A stretch of DNA of 64,000 bases from Phallusia mammillata (lineage: Eukaryota; Chordata; Ascidiacea; Phlebobranchia; Ascidiidae). Positions 15,301 through 27,600 of the stretch are shown here, piece after piece. Where the stretch lies: the NCBI GenBank assembly GCA_003260075.1, contig QLIY01000298.1:1-64000 (forward strand). The letters are read 5' to 3'. Within the stretch, counting starts at the first letter, position 1. Each line of letters opens with the position of its first letter. A program made the translations under genes and the position numbers. The notes beneath the pieces were generated by a model. That model had not been told where the DNA came from. It made no database searches and worked only from the letters and a program-made list of their open reading frames with translations.

Positions 15301-17457
15301 TAATACTCTTTGTCTTTGACCAGAGATAACATATTGATTACATACACTGTAAAAAATGCCGAAAAAGGCATAAACTATGATTATTACATATTGTTAAAGA
15401 ATAAAAAATATGTACGAAAAGTTATCTGCAATATAATGGTAGGAATAGTACGTAAAAATATCTAGGGCAGTGCTCTTCAACCTTTTTTTCTGTTGTATAC
15501 CTTTTACAATTTTCAACAACTTTGTATACCCTACAGGGGTGCACAACCTTTTCAGTACGATGGCTGCATCGCAGATCCATATTTTGATGCACATATTCGT
15601 TGAACAGTATGCTGTTTAGTCTTGTCTGTTTATGATGTCACAATCTATATTGTGACGCTTGTGGTGGCTGTTTTTGGTATTGTTTGCACACAATCGGCGT
15701 GCAAAAATCTGACGCATCTGTTTACTAGGCTTGTAATGCTCTTTCCAGTCCCACTAAATCTGTTTAGAGCAGTTGGAAAATCAAAATATTTAGCAAAAGA
15801 ATTTTATTTTAAATGCATGTACTAGCGGCCGTGACGTAAAAAAACTTTGATGTTACATTTTGGATTACAAGAGTGTTCATCTCAATCTGCGAAATAAGCT
15901 TGAAATTAAAATTTTTTGGCTATCACGCAGGCAGCATTAGAAAATTGGCTATCACGCAGGCAGCATTAGAAAGAGTTTACGACGCGGCCGTCACTGCAAA
16001 AAGGTTGTGTACGCCTGTGTTAGGCCCAGGAAATTCAGCACACAAAAGTGTATAAACGTAAGAAGTTAATTTAATGGCTAGCTGGTTGCTGCATTCTTTC
16101 AGCAATTTTGATATAATGTGGTCTTGACTTGTTCTTAAACGCCCCCCTTATATCAATTAATTTTTATTTGTTTGAGGTGATCTCAAAAAGATCGAAAAAT
16201 CTTTATCCGTACCTATAGATATTAATGACATTTTTCGCAATCCTTTACTCCAGAAATATTAAAAGCAAAATCTCTTCAGGTATGTGCTTATTGCTTCATA
16301 ATTCACATTACTGATGCAACAGTCCCAAACTGATGGTGATGGGACGAGTAGCCCGCGGTATCGATGGTATCGAACGATTTTAGTGGTATCGATACTCGTA
16401 CTCGGTGTGGAAATATTTTATCTTAGTTTTCGATACCAACGTTCGATACCCAAGGCCGATTTACACCATAAGAATACGAGCAACTTTTTGCCAATAGTTG
16501 CTTCGGACAGCACAAAATCGGGAAAAAGTTCCGCCAGGTTACCTATATTTTTTTCGCTATCATGTGGAGAATACATTTTTCTGCAAGCGCCTGAACCCCG
16601 GCCACGGCAGATAAATTAGCCAGTGATACACAACTAAGTACAACACGATTTTTAAGTACTCGGTATCGAAAGTATATACATGTGGTACTCGGTATTGACA
16701 CTCGCTTCAAATCGGCACTCGCTTGGTATCATCCCATCACTAGAAACTGACACACTAATATTCACAACAAGCAGGTCAGTCTTACATAATTCAGGATGCA
16801 ATGCCGACCTCCATTTCATAAAAACGCAATAGTGACCATTAGTAACCCTGATCTCAGCTGTATTCCCTTCGTATACCTTTCTTCAGTTGTATACCCTAAT
16901 TTTGATGCGGTATACACTTGGGTATACAGTATACCCGGTTGAAGAGCACTGATCTAGGGAGTGCTGCAGCTCCGCAGCTCCTGTGTACTAACCGCCTGGT
17001 CAGGTATAAGCAAGTCATTACAAGAATGGTTTGCTATGACATGTTTTGCGTTTTAGCATGTTTTTCAGAGAAACTCTATATCCTGTTTTCCATTGTAGAC
17101 TAGAGAATGCGACAAAAAATTTTTTCACACAAACCAGCAGTTCCAAAGAATGCGGCACGCATATCTACCACAACCAATCAAACCGGGTTGTAAACAAATT
17201 ATAGGTACCGTTGTAGTACCAAGAAAAGGTATAAATTTGCGGTAATAAGAAGAATACAGGGATATAAACGAAACCATCAAGGCAATAACAATTAGTCTAA
17301 AATTTATAAACAGACCATCATCCTCGGACATGCTGCGCAAACACTTTGTCGGAGTTTATATATTTTCTCACATACAAAATCTAAAAAATATTATACCTTC
17401 AGCTGTACTGATTTGCATGAATACAAAAATGAATCCCAAACTCCATATAGGCCACAT
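3202..17457 (-). CDS. Gene 1: CCP-rich adhesion GPCR
   Basis: This is a spliced gene of about 27 exons encoding roughly 1,480 residues. Domain order is signal peptide, 11 CCP/sushi modules, SEA-like domain, HRM-like Cys domain, GAIN with GPS, seven membrane helices and a short cytoplasmic tail. By family knowledge it is a cell-surface receptor that cleaves itself at the GPS (HL/T) and signals through G proteins via the exposed tethered peptide starting TSFALLV. Exons (minus strand, low to high): 3202-3402, 3692-3862, 4492-4655, 4945-5089, 5154-5361, 6224-6333, 6399-6536, 6766-6885, 7033-7242, 7590-7805, 7872-8015, 8548-8678, 8745-8834, 9474-9589, 10280-10454, eleven CCP exons from 10683 to 13631, and 17397-17457. 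All junctions have consensus splice sites and matching phases. No frame break was seen. Ligand unknown. Confidence 0.9.
4006..4315. mobile_element. hAT-type MITE, family b
   Basis: Termini CAGGGGTGGGCAACC and GGTTGCCCAGCCCTG are inverted repeats. A perfect 8-bp target-site duplication, gcgtacac, lies at 3998-4005 and 4316-4323. It sits in the intron between the TM5 and TM6-TM7 exons of gene 1. No transposase is present. Confidence 0.92.
5607..6118. mobile_element. Inserted element with 8-9 bp target duplication
   Basis: The direct repeat gggttacag occurs at 5598-5606 and 6119-6127 and brackets a 512-bp insert with several GGCCCGC motifs like those of other hAT MITEs here. Terminal inverted repeats are not obvious. 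It lies in the intron between the TM1 and TM2-TM3 exons of gene 1. One ambiguous base is at 5820. Confidence 0.65.
6399..8015 (-). CDS. Gene 1, GAIN domain and GPS exons
   Basis: Five phase-0 exons make the GPCR autoproteolysis-inducing domain. 7872-8015 begins INTSDVTKESVEQVASSL. 7590-7805 and 7033-7242 follow; the latter contains FKTVFLLHKG. 6766-6885 begins VITVEVGNGTSLTELNPPVS. 6399-6536 is the GPS, with CAYWD, W, GCC and CKCDHLTSFALLV. The paired Cys, Trp and the HL/T cleavage tripeptide are all present, so the domain should be cleavage-competent. Cleavage leaves a tethered agonist starting TSFALLV. Confidence 0.93.
8548..10454 (-). CDS. Gene 1, SEA-like and HRM-like exons
   Basis: 10280-10454 and 9474-9589 (joined through a split Arg codon) encode a SEA-like fold: LHEFAQDLDSS, then ISNSSVVRYLVQF. 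8745-8834 and 8548-8678 encode a Cys-containing HRM-like segment: ASCKG, FPEVSANKL, ICPKG, SQASLRC. Each exon has a counterpart in gene 2 of the same or nearly the same length (90 and 131 bp identical). Assignment to SEA and HRM is by motif pattern only and would need a profile search. Confidence 0.75.
10683..13631 (-). CDS. Gene 1, eleven CCP (sushi) exons
   Basis: Exons: 10683-10868, 10964-11149, 11242-11427, 11498-11683, 11778-11963, 12046-12231, 12324-12509, 12599-12784, 12875-13060, 13134-13319 and 13440-13631. Ten are exactly 186 bp and the first in the transcript is 192 bp. Every one is phase 1-1 and encodes one CCP with four Cys and a Trp. The recurring core is CPNPPN, GPYTPISNNVVTYTC, GYKI.GSATITCQ, WTT.PQC. 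CCP modules bind proteins or glycans in complement and adhesion receptors. The uniform length and phase point to serial duplication of one exon. Confidence 0.94.
13632..17396. other. First intron of gene 1
   Basis: This intron of about 3.8 kb separates the signal-peptide exon from the first CCP exon. It holds the hAT element at 15468-16951, a small inverted repeat at 15163-15280 (13-bp arms, gtggagctgcgcg and complement) and no coding exon that I could recognise. Bases 13640-15100 are featureless AT-rich sequence. Confidence 0.6.
15468..16951. mobile_element. hAT-type element, 1.48 kb, family c
   Basis: Termini CAGTGCTCTTCAACC and GGTTGAAGAGCACTG are perfect inverted repeats. A perfect 8-bp duplication, atctaggg, flanks it at 15460-15467 and 16952-16959. 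The 468-bp element at 57153-57620 has the same ends. Internally there is a 29-bp tandem duplication at about 15917-15974 and, at about 16331-16741, what looks like a nested element bounded by GTGATGGGA and its complement. No intact transposase was found; the 101-codon ORF at 16314 does not resemble one. Confidence 0.9.
17397..17457 (-). CDS. Gene 1, signal-peptide first exon
   Basis: Starting at the ATG of 17455-17457, this exon reads MWPIWSLGFIFVFMQISTAE, a typical signal peptide with a hydrophobic core and small residues before the cleavage site. It then splices in phase 1 (G|gtataa). The phase fits the first CCP exon at 13631. This start is preferred to ATGs further upstream in the same frame, which would bury the hydrophobic core behind a charged leader. 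Confidence 0.78.
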
Positions 17458-19217
17458 ATCACTTGTTTTCCTTGTCTTGTTGCAGGTCAGTAAAACATTC
17501 CTCGCCCAAGGTTCTTGTGTGAGTAGCCTATTAAGCCATGTATTATACTTCAACACCGAAACAGTTTTCTGATGAGTAATGCATGAGTCAATCTAGTCTT
17601 TAAACGGATAACGTTCCAAATCGTACTAGCGACTGCCACGTATTACCGTTGTTTTCAGGGAAACACCGAAGTTGGTTGTATCATATCGTTTCTTATGGAG
17701 CTGTTCTCTATGAACTTGCCATGGGAAACAACAACATTTTAAACGGTGGTCTCCGACCTGAAGACCGTAATGTCACAGACATATATCATTGATATGGTTC
17801 CAATTTTTTTTTAGTTTTTTTGCTGGTGTGAACATTTGTTATGTTATGAAAGTGACTACTAATTATGAACCGTTGGCTTAAAGGAACACGATACAAGCTG
17901 TCAAACCTTTTTTGTCATGCTAATTTTGGTTTGCACTAATCAATCAAGCAAAATCACTGATAAACATTCGGATTAAAGTTGAGTTTGTTTGTGGTTTGTA
18001 CAAATCAAATAACTTCTTATCAGCTAGTTGTTCTTCCTAGAGATGGCATCCGTTCTTGTGGCGACTGTATAATGGTAGCCTAAAAATTACAGTAAGGGTA
18101 AGTTATAAGGCGCAATGAAAAACATATTGCATGCATTGGCGCTGTATAGTAGGCTTATTTGTTGCTTTAAATAAATCTTTTTAGCTAGCAGAATGAGACG
18201 ACAACCAACGATTAATCAGGTAAAGCGTACCGGTAACCCAGTATGATATCACCTGTTGCAAAACTGGTAATAGTTATTTAAATGTATTCATAGTCTTGGA
18301 GAGAGTTAGTCATGCAGTCTGTAGGTTGTGGTGGGTTAAGATGGAACCTGCTGTTATGAGCGATCGGTATGATTCGGTATAATGACAGTACGACACTTGT
18401 GAGCCCGGCGCACTTTTGACTCCTATCATATGAGTCATATGTACGTGTGGTTGTCGCTGCTTTGCATATACGCATCACGACTTACCCCAGGTACAAACTC
18501 ATGTTTATTATTACCGAAGAATTTTATTCCAAAAGGTAAAAGGTATAGCAACTTTAAACCGTTCGTTTTTGCATAATATAAAAAACATACAAAGGGTGGA
18601 GGATAAGACCTAATACGTCATGTTAATGTTCTTCTTGTTACTGTAAATGAATAGCAGAACCAACAAAGTTGTAACTTACATGTTTAAAACCACTACAACG
18701 GACTTCGCAACGTCACTGATAGTTTTATCACAAACCTCGTACCAAAAGCATAATCTCTGACTCATGACAAAACGGGCAATAAATCGCAAATGTTATACAT
18801 ATTTAACTAAGCTAAAGGCAATTTACTATTGGATTTTTCAGGTGTCAGAAAATATCCGGGTAATTTTTTTAAAATATTGAAAAATATGCGTGACTGACTA
18901 AATATGGTAATAAAACAGTTGCATTCAAAACCAACGACACTTGTGGAACATACATAGGCAATATGCGGATACAATCCGGTTTCGCACGGGTCTTCGTAAC
19001 AACAAAACATATGATAATACGAATTTAATATTACATAATAGTAAATGTACGGAAAAACAAGGCACAAGGCAATACGACAACAAAATAAAGTCAAAAACAT
19101 CATTGTGCTTACAAACAGACGACTTAGTTTTGAAATTAATCAAAGACTGGGAAACGTTAGTCCAATGCATTTGTATTGGAATCAAATAGTTTAGAGTGAC
19201 ATACAACGTAAATTAGT
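17458..19217. other. Spacer between gene 1 start and gene 2 end
   Basis: This 1.76 kb must hold the promoter of gene 1 and the 3' end of gene 2, both on the minus strand. I see no clear TATA box, polyadenylation signal or extra gene. Confidence 0.5.
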
Positions 19218-20709
19218 TTAAGCTTCATGAACAGAATAACTTGGACTGACAGTCGGAGAGCTGGTCGATTTGGTGGTGGTGGACCTGGTGGCAGCCGACA
19301 TAGAGTAGGAGGTTGGTTCAAATCCAGCTGCGTCTTTTACTCTATTTCTCAAACCCCCGAACAAGTTTCTAACTGGATGCCACCAAAATTTGAACATGTC
19401 CTCCCTCTTTACGCAAGTAATGTAGAAAACAAAGACCCCCTAAGCAACAGGGAAAAGTCACAATATGTTTGTTTGTGTTATATGGTTTTTAGCTCAAGAG
19501 AAATAAATATGCACTAATAACAAAAACAATGAAATTGTAAACAACCCACCTGAAAGGTATTTAATAAAGCAAATATCCAATTCATCACTTGGTTGTATTC
19601 CAGGTCTGTTGAAAATAACATGAGAAAGCCGAAAATCCATGTGAGACCAAGAGTCAGTGATAGTGAACAAGCCATTATGAGTTGGTTCATTTTGCTGTGT
19701 TTAGTAGCAGTGGACTGAATCTAAAAACACAGATATAGCGATTGCCAATGTGCATTTTTTAAAAGTTCTTTTTATTACCTTTTGGCGTTTAAAAACTGCC
19801 TTTCTTAGGACGAGGACCAAGATTATGATATTGTTGAGCAACACCAATCCCACAATAAGGAGAAATCCGAAGTAAAGGGAGTAACCACCCAACCAGCACA
19901 TATTATCAGTACGGTAAGTCGATGACAGGTATTCTGGATCATCTAAAACAGTATATAACTAAAAGATGATTTTGTACTTCCACTTTAACGAAAAGTCACA
20001 AAAAACAGTGGTCAGCTCAGAAAGTCAGGAACTATAAACTTCACTCAAGTAAAGACACTCAAAGAAACTTAACGCGGCCAACACAAACATAAATATATTT
20101 TTATCTGTGGCTATCCACCTACCATGTATACATACATCCTCATTGGTAAGTTGCTTATCAAAATGCAAGAGCGTAAGGCTAAGATTGAACCCGACAACAA
20201 CCAATGGAAACCCATAAGCAAACAAACAGGCTTTCCGCATGTAGTCTTTGGTTGCAGTTTTAAATACCTGTCAAACAAACATAATGTATCCCTCCTGTTA
20301 AAGCACAACCTACATCAGCTTATTACTTACTTTGACGAGAGCTGTATAAAGTTTGTTGCTGTACACCGCCATCCACATCCAGCTTGTAAGAAAGGTGTAT
20401 TGCATGAGTGAGGCGACGGCTGTGCACGCTTCAGGATGGTCGACATCGGATACACCAAACAAAAACACTAGATAGGCCACAAGAAGGTTGACACAGACAT
20501 GGAGTTGAATCTGATTTGGTACTTTCTTTAATTGTTCTCTAAAAACAAACAATGAAATTATTGCGCTGTATAAAATAAATTGCGTTACGAAATACTAGCC
20601 TGTTAAGTACGTGTAATACGACAGTAGCAATAAAGCCACATAAAGACAGACCACATCCAATGTCACTTATAGTTGAAAGAACAACGTCCTCTGGCACTTC
20701 GATAGTCGA
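19218..20709 (-). CDS. Gene 2, 7TM block and cytoplasmic tail exons
   Basis: Exons: 20600-20709 (TM1; its donor is gc rather than gt), 20331-20538 (TM2-TM3, [27 protein letters not shown]), 20123-20267 (TM4), 19779-19942 (TM5, [19 protein letters not shown]), 19550-19720 (TM6-TM7, [22 protein letters not shown]) and 19218-19439 ([14 protein letters not shown], then a Ser/Thr-rich tail with TVSPSYS). The first five have the same lengths as in gene 1: 110, 208, 145, 164 and 171 bp. The tail keeps the TVSPS motif found at the end of gene 1. Confidence 0.93.
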
Positions 20710-23282
20710 CTAAAACGAACGAAAACAAACAATATTTTGGAGATAGTACTGTATGAAGACAAGTAAAGAAACTGTCCATAACAGTTACTTACAACCAACA
20801 GTGCAAAGTTGGTCAGGTGATTACATTTACACACCGGAGGATGAGCACTATTATCAAGACAACACCCATCCGTTTTCCAATCCAGATCGTCAAAATCCCA
20901 ATACGCACATTGCTGACGAACTTTCTGCGCCTAAGAATACATGGACATATAGACTAGCCCAGGGGTGGGGAACCTGCGGCCTAAAGGCCATATGCGGTCT
21001 TTTGGGGCACAAAGTGCGGCCTTCGACGTCAAAATACATTTTTAGAATGCTATTGATACTACTGACTGCACCAGGCGCAGAAAAACTAGTCCCATAGAGC
21101 TACACGCAGCGATTTCCACAGAACTACCGAAAGCGCAAGGTTCTATTAATTTTGTTGCAAACGAATACTACTTGTTTGCGCATAATCGAATGTCTTAAAC
21201 TCGTCTGTGATGTCACAAGGCGTCTTAGATTATTGATATTTGTAAACAAGCGAGTTTCTGGGTTAAATAAATCCTGAATGTTTTAGTGAAGGTGAAAATG
21301 AAGTCAGGAACTTTATTTAACTTCGACATTAAGTCTTACAACACTACGAGGGAATAACAAAACGACCACTTTGCAAGTCAAAAATGTAAAACACCACTGT
21401 CATTGGCCTGAAATAGTCTATGCGGCCTAACGAGTGTTGATAAATTGTTTGGAGGCCTTTGCATACAAAAAGGTTCCCCAACCCTGGCCCAGCCTTTTAC
21501 GAGACATCCTATAAAAATATGTAGACAACATGAAACACAATGTTAAGTGACAGTCAGTCTGACTTATGTGAAAATAAATTATAGATGAATCAGCAATACT
21601 TTAGGTTTGATTTCGTCAGTGATTTGAAAATTATACCATTAAACCTTGCGATCCGTTTTTTATTCCGTATTTAGTTCTTTCATTTGCGTGTTCCACCGAA
21701 ACTGGTGGATCAAGGTTGGTTAGTGTCAGTCCGTCGCCGACTTCCACAGTAATAACCTGCCAAAAACATTATTTACATGAGTGGTCCTTTTTGGTGTAAC
21801 TTCCCATTAAAGTCGATTACCAAGTTTAAAGTCGATTACGAATTTTCCATTCTAAAATTTTTATGATGATGTTGTGTGCCGTACATTAGCAATACTGTTC
21901 TTTATGCGATTAAAAATTACATTTCAAAGTCTTACAAATTCGACTTCCATTTCCGACGGGAATAGAGAATCGCCTTTGTGGAGAAAGAAAACTGTTCTCA
22001 ACTTTGATCCATTTGTGTTCTCCCACGCTTGCGATATGACAGAGCTCGGGACAGAAATGTTCACCGGGACAACGCTCTCTACTTCAAGATCAACGTCTCC
22101 CTCTGGTGCAAACCACACATCGGCTGGAGCAGCCTCCGGAGCCTGCTCTGTTACCTAAATGTAACAAGAAAGCAATATAAAATCTCATCAACAAAATAGA
22201 GTTCGGTCTACACATCTAGTGATAATGCATTGGGCAAGTTAACATTTTAATGCCAATCCAATATTTTAGTCTATAGTACTCTATGACACGTTTCTTCTGG
22301 ATCAAAATCTTCAAAGTTTGTTCCGTAGGACAAACCTTTACATTTTTACATGATTGAATAAAGTGTTACCAGCTAAGACCATTTATACAACAGTTTTACA
22401 AGACAATCATACCTTAATTGTGATGGATTCAGTCTTAATTTCAAGCGTAGGGTTGGTAGTATTTTCCAACACAATTTTATGCGCCAGGGCGCTCAGAGAC
22501 TTCACGATTTTTTGCTTTATAATGGTCTCATTTCTTGTGTCTCTCTTTACTGGTGTCGGTGTGGTTGGTGCAGGATTGTTAGAAGTCTTGTTATTATTAT
22601 TGTTGTTGCTATCAGCAGGAGGAGACGGCGCAGCCGCTTCAAGCGAACCTGTGAGTTGGGACGTGGTCGTGACTATATTTACCAAAAGACTTTGCGTCAC
22701 CTGCAAAACGTTAAGTTTGGTAAATTGGAAACACTAAACCGGGACTTAAAATTACTTTAATTAAAAATGTAACTGCACGTCAGTGATAATGACATAAGCA
22801 ATAGGTGATGCGTCTGCGAGGATGTATTCTGTACTTACAAATTCTCTAGTAGCTATGTTTTTGATAAAACAAGCGAATCGCCTTTGGCAAATCCAAATCA
22901 GTGTCGTAAATTACGCACATTACCTCTACTTTGCCTTCTTCAACGGCCTCGGCAATTGAATCAACAACTTCCAGCGTTTCCTGTACTTCCTCTTCTTTCA
23001 AATTCGAACCTGATGTAACAAGTTGAAGAGAGCTTGCAACTTTTTCTACGCTGTCTTGCGTAACATCTGACGTGTTGATCTGTGCAGTATTAAACACTCA
23101 GCGTTGCTAGGGCAATTTTTTTGAAGAATATAAATCTAAACCATAATTGACTGTGAGATAACACAAACCAAAAGTGACCTGACGCCGAAATGAATATAAA
23201 CCAGTTTGGAGATGGAACTAACAGAATACAAACCAGTTTAAAAAACAAAACTGATTTAACTTAGCGGTTTTCTGGGGACCGC

Positions 23283-23344
<62 letters not shown>

Positions 23345-24559
23345 TTTAGGGGTCGGTGATACAATTTTGGGGGGACCGCGAAGCGGTTGAAGTAATTTTA
23401 TTATCTTTTTTAGCGTTAGTTTATGTCACTGAATAAGTGTAAATTAAAATTAGAACTGAGAATCGACTGTCTACATTGCTAAACAATATTTTATTAAATG
23501 ACAACTATCAAAAATGCAATTGTTCGCGCACAATCGTAATGCTTTTTGTCACAAGCTGTCTTTGGATTATTATTATGCGCAATTTGGCATAACTAGCTAA
23601 AATCCTGCAATTAACTTTCGTTTTTCTGAAATGCACACTCCAGCTAAAGGAGACCTCGAAATAATGGCAAAGGGACCGTTTTGAAAAAAAAACTTTTACG
23701 TGACAACTTTAAGCTTTGTCTGACAATAGTTAATGTAATTCATATATACATTCTATGATTGCTTGCATAAAGTGTTCGCGGGCCCCACAAAAGCTGCAGT
23801 AAAGGTGCAATGGATTAGACCNCCTTGTCATCCACAAATAAAGAGTTTATGACATTGTTTAGAACAGTGCTTCCCAAACTGGGGGTCGCGAAACCAACTT
23901 GAGGGGTCGCAGAGAGCTGTACCAATTTTTGCAAAAAGTACTCCATACACCGGCGCAGAATACGGGGGTGCGAGGGTGCCGCACACCCCCGGCCTTTACC
24001 TTTGTATAACGTCAAAATCGCGTCTTTGTTCAAGTTACGTCGATTTTAAAACTTTTTCAGCCAAGCGCAAACGCGTTTGTAGTGACGCCATTGATCGAAC
24101 AGACGTCGGTTGAAACGCGACGATTGCAATTGTTTTGAAATACAGGCAATACATTTACGATTTCTAAGCAGTGTTTAATATCCGTTTGCAAAGAACTGCA
24201 ACGGCCTAAACTTGGGCCAAGGTGACCTCAGTTTAGGCGTCAACAATACATGATTTAAAACTTAAATTTATTTTCCGCCCTAACAAATTACTTAAAACCT
24301 AAATCGTTGTGAAACTTGCCGATTCGGTAAATCGTCCTTTATGAACGGTATGTTCTCGACGCACAGCAAACGTTCAAACCACAATGAGAAATTGTGGCAA
24401 GTGCCTATTTGCAAAACTATATGTCAGAAAGTAAGGCTTAAGCACCTAAAAGTTGACTCCGAGTACCGGTAGGTTGTTGTTAGTTTTCGTTTGAATTGGT
24501 CGTTTCAATAAATACAACAAACGTATTTTTCGCACCGTTTATCATATTATCCGTGAAGG

Positions 24560-24616
<57 letters not shown>

Positions 24617-27600
24617 CGAAAAATTTGAAGAGATTAAAAAGGGTCGCGATCAAAAAAGTTTGGGAAGCCCTGGATTAGACTACCCCGGTACACATAACCA
24701 AGATATACTCATTACAGCAGTTGGCCTATACCTTAATTTCTTCAATTTTTACTTCGCATGTTACTGATGACAGACTGTTGATATCGAATTGCGTCGAGTG
24801 AAGTTCACCATTTACTCCGAAGCTTTGAGTTGGAACGCAGCGCAATGACGCTTGTGAGTATCCTACAGATCAGATAAAGAAATACTTCACAGAGACAACA
24901 AAACTTTACCAGCAACATTCGAGAGTTACCTTTGGGGCAAACATCCAAAGAAGAACCTAATGCATTCACAGAGACTTCGGGAAAGGTGAAGTCGCCCACT
25001 TTTTGACCTTGACACGAAGCTGGAACAAAGTTGGCAATTCAAGCAAAAACAGATTTTATGTTTTCTATTGATTTATGTTCGCATACCAGTTCGGGGAATT
25101 CCCACCAGCAAAAGTCCCGCATTTTTATGGATTTTGTAATGTTGGAGGTAGGTGTCCAAAAAAACTGACGGTTGTTTATAACCATTGTAAAACTGCACCA
25201 AGTATCTGTGATAAAAGCAAGGTAACACTGCTACGGACTTGCACTAGGTATATCCACCTGCTAACCAAGATTTAGAACTATGATTACATAACATATATTA
25301 AATAGTAAGGTTGCAAAGTTTTTTATAATTTTAGTACCGAGTAAAATGACAATATTTTTTTGTAGATTTATTGCCATTCAAATTTTTTAAAAAGCAGCCA
25401 TGAAGATATATCTTTGATTTAAATTGCACATGTGTTCCATACCTTACTATTGATCCAAAATAAATGTCCTGAACAAAAATTCTTCTCACATCTTTATTAT
25501 TAAACGTATATACTTGAAGTAGGTTCTCCTGAAGTTTGTTTGTCAAATCACTTTGAACCAATGAGTTTGATGTGAAGTTTTGTGAAAATTCATGAAGATA
25601 CAACCCTGGGAATTTTACCAAGTATAAATGTAAATACTGTACTTGCTTGCCAAATAATAAAATCTGTTTTAAAAAGCCAATTGTGTGATGTTAAGTTAAC
25701 GAACTTGCAGTTAAAATCCTCATTAAGTATGTCACAAGTTTGCCTAAACTCTTAGTGAACAACTATAAGCAGCTTTAATAAATTACTTTTGCATATCTTT
25801 CCATTTCCTTCGTATCCCATATTGCAGGTGCATGTGTAACTTCCAATGGAGTTGGCACACCTTGCATTCTTATCACATCCATCAGTGTTTTCTTTGCATT
25901 CATCAATATCTATTGCCAGAAATAGTCATGTCAAAGTCTAAATATATAGTATTTTTAAACTAATTTTTGGATTTCATTTAAAATTTCTCTTGTTGAGACA
26001 ACAGCCAGAATATTACTGTACATTTTAAAACAGTACTCAAATGATATACCTGCAGTTGTAGAAACCCAATTTGCATACCTTCACACTTTACTCCATTTCC
26101 AGCAAATCCGATTTTGCATTTACATTCAAATGTGCCAGGCGTGTTCATGCACAAACCATAGGTTGTGTGGCCCCCCCCCCTTGTCTGTTCTTATTGAGCA
26201 TTCATCAATGTCTTGGCATACAGTACCACTGCCAACGTATCCATCCTTGCATTTACATAAAAAGCTTCCTACTGTATTGGTGCATGTGGCATCTGTATGG
26301 CAAGGGGTTTCATTACACTCATTCCTATCTGCACAATTCCTACCATCTCCAATGTATCCAACTTTACAAGAACATGCGTACGTTCCAAATGTATCAGCAC
26401 ATGTTGCTTGTGCGTGACATTGGTTAGTATTATCCTGACACTCATTTTTGTTAACACACTGGTTTCCATCACTTACATAGCCAGGTGTACAAAGGCACTG
26501 ATACGATCCTGGAATATTACTGCATTTAGTGTGAGAAGGACAAGTTCCTGCAACCAGACATTCATCAATGTCAGTACAACTAACTCCATTTCCCCGAAAA
26601 CCAGCCTTACACTTACAACTGAATGTCCCAGGGCTGTTCATACAGTCTGCATTTCCGTGACAGTTGTTTGGCCCAACAACACATTCATTAACATCAACAC
26701 AAGTTTTTCCGCTGCCTGTGTAATGATCATCACACTTGCAGGTGTAACTTCCAACTGTGTTTGTACACATAGCATTAGTTTTTGCGCATTGATGCACACC
26801 AGTTTTGCATTCATCAACATCATCACAAGTATTTCCGGTTCCATTATACCCTTGGTTGCAAGTGCAAGTATAACTACCAATTGTGTTTCTACAAGCTGCA
26901 TTGGAAGAACATGAATGCATCCGAAATGTGCATTCATCTACATCAAAGCAGTGGGTTCCATTTGCTGAAAATCCTGTCTTGCAAAGGCATAAAAAACTGC
27001 CAACAGTGTTAGAACACTCAGAGGAAATGTGGCAATTATGTGAGCCTGTGCATTCATCATAATCACTGCACACCATGCCACTACCAGTAAAACCTGGAAT
27101 ACACTGACATGCAAAACTGCCAACTCTATTAACACACACCGCTTCGGTGTGACAGTTATTCTCACCAGTTAAACATTCATCAATATCATCACAACCAATT
27201 CCATTTCCAGTAAACCCAGAATTACAGGTGCAAACAAATTTGCCCAGAGTGTTTGTGCAAGTTGCATTGTCATGACAATCATCTTTCTTTAGAACACATT
27301 CATCAACATCTTCACAAGTTGTTCCATTTCCAGTGAATCCGGAATTACAAGTGCAAACAAAACTGCCAACTGTATTATTGCAAATTGCATTGCCATGACA
27401 GTTGTCTTCATTTAAATGACATTCATCAATATCTTCACAAGTTGTCCCATTTCCAGAAAATCCAGAATTACAAGTGCAAACATAACTGCCAACTGTATTA
27501 TTACAAGTTGCATTGCCATGGCAGTTGTTTTCATTCAGATGACATTCATCAATATCTTCACAAGTTGCCCCATTTCCAGTAAATCCAGAATTACAAGTGC

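Noticed and set aside
16314-16619. 101-codon plus-strand ORF
   Set aside because: It lies inside the hAT element at 15468-16951 over palindromic ggtatcga repeats, has no recognisable domain and no splice context.
24496-24678. 60-codon ORF with a long proline run
   Set aside because: The proline run is simply the 54-base poly-C tract, which is probably artefactual, inside a hAT-like element.
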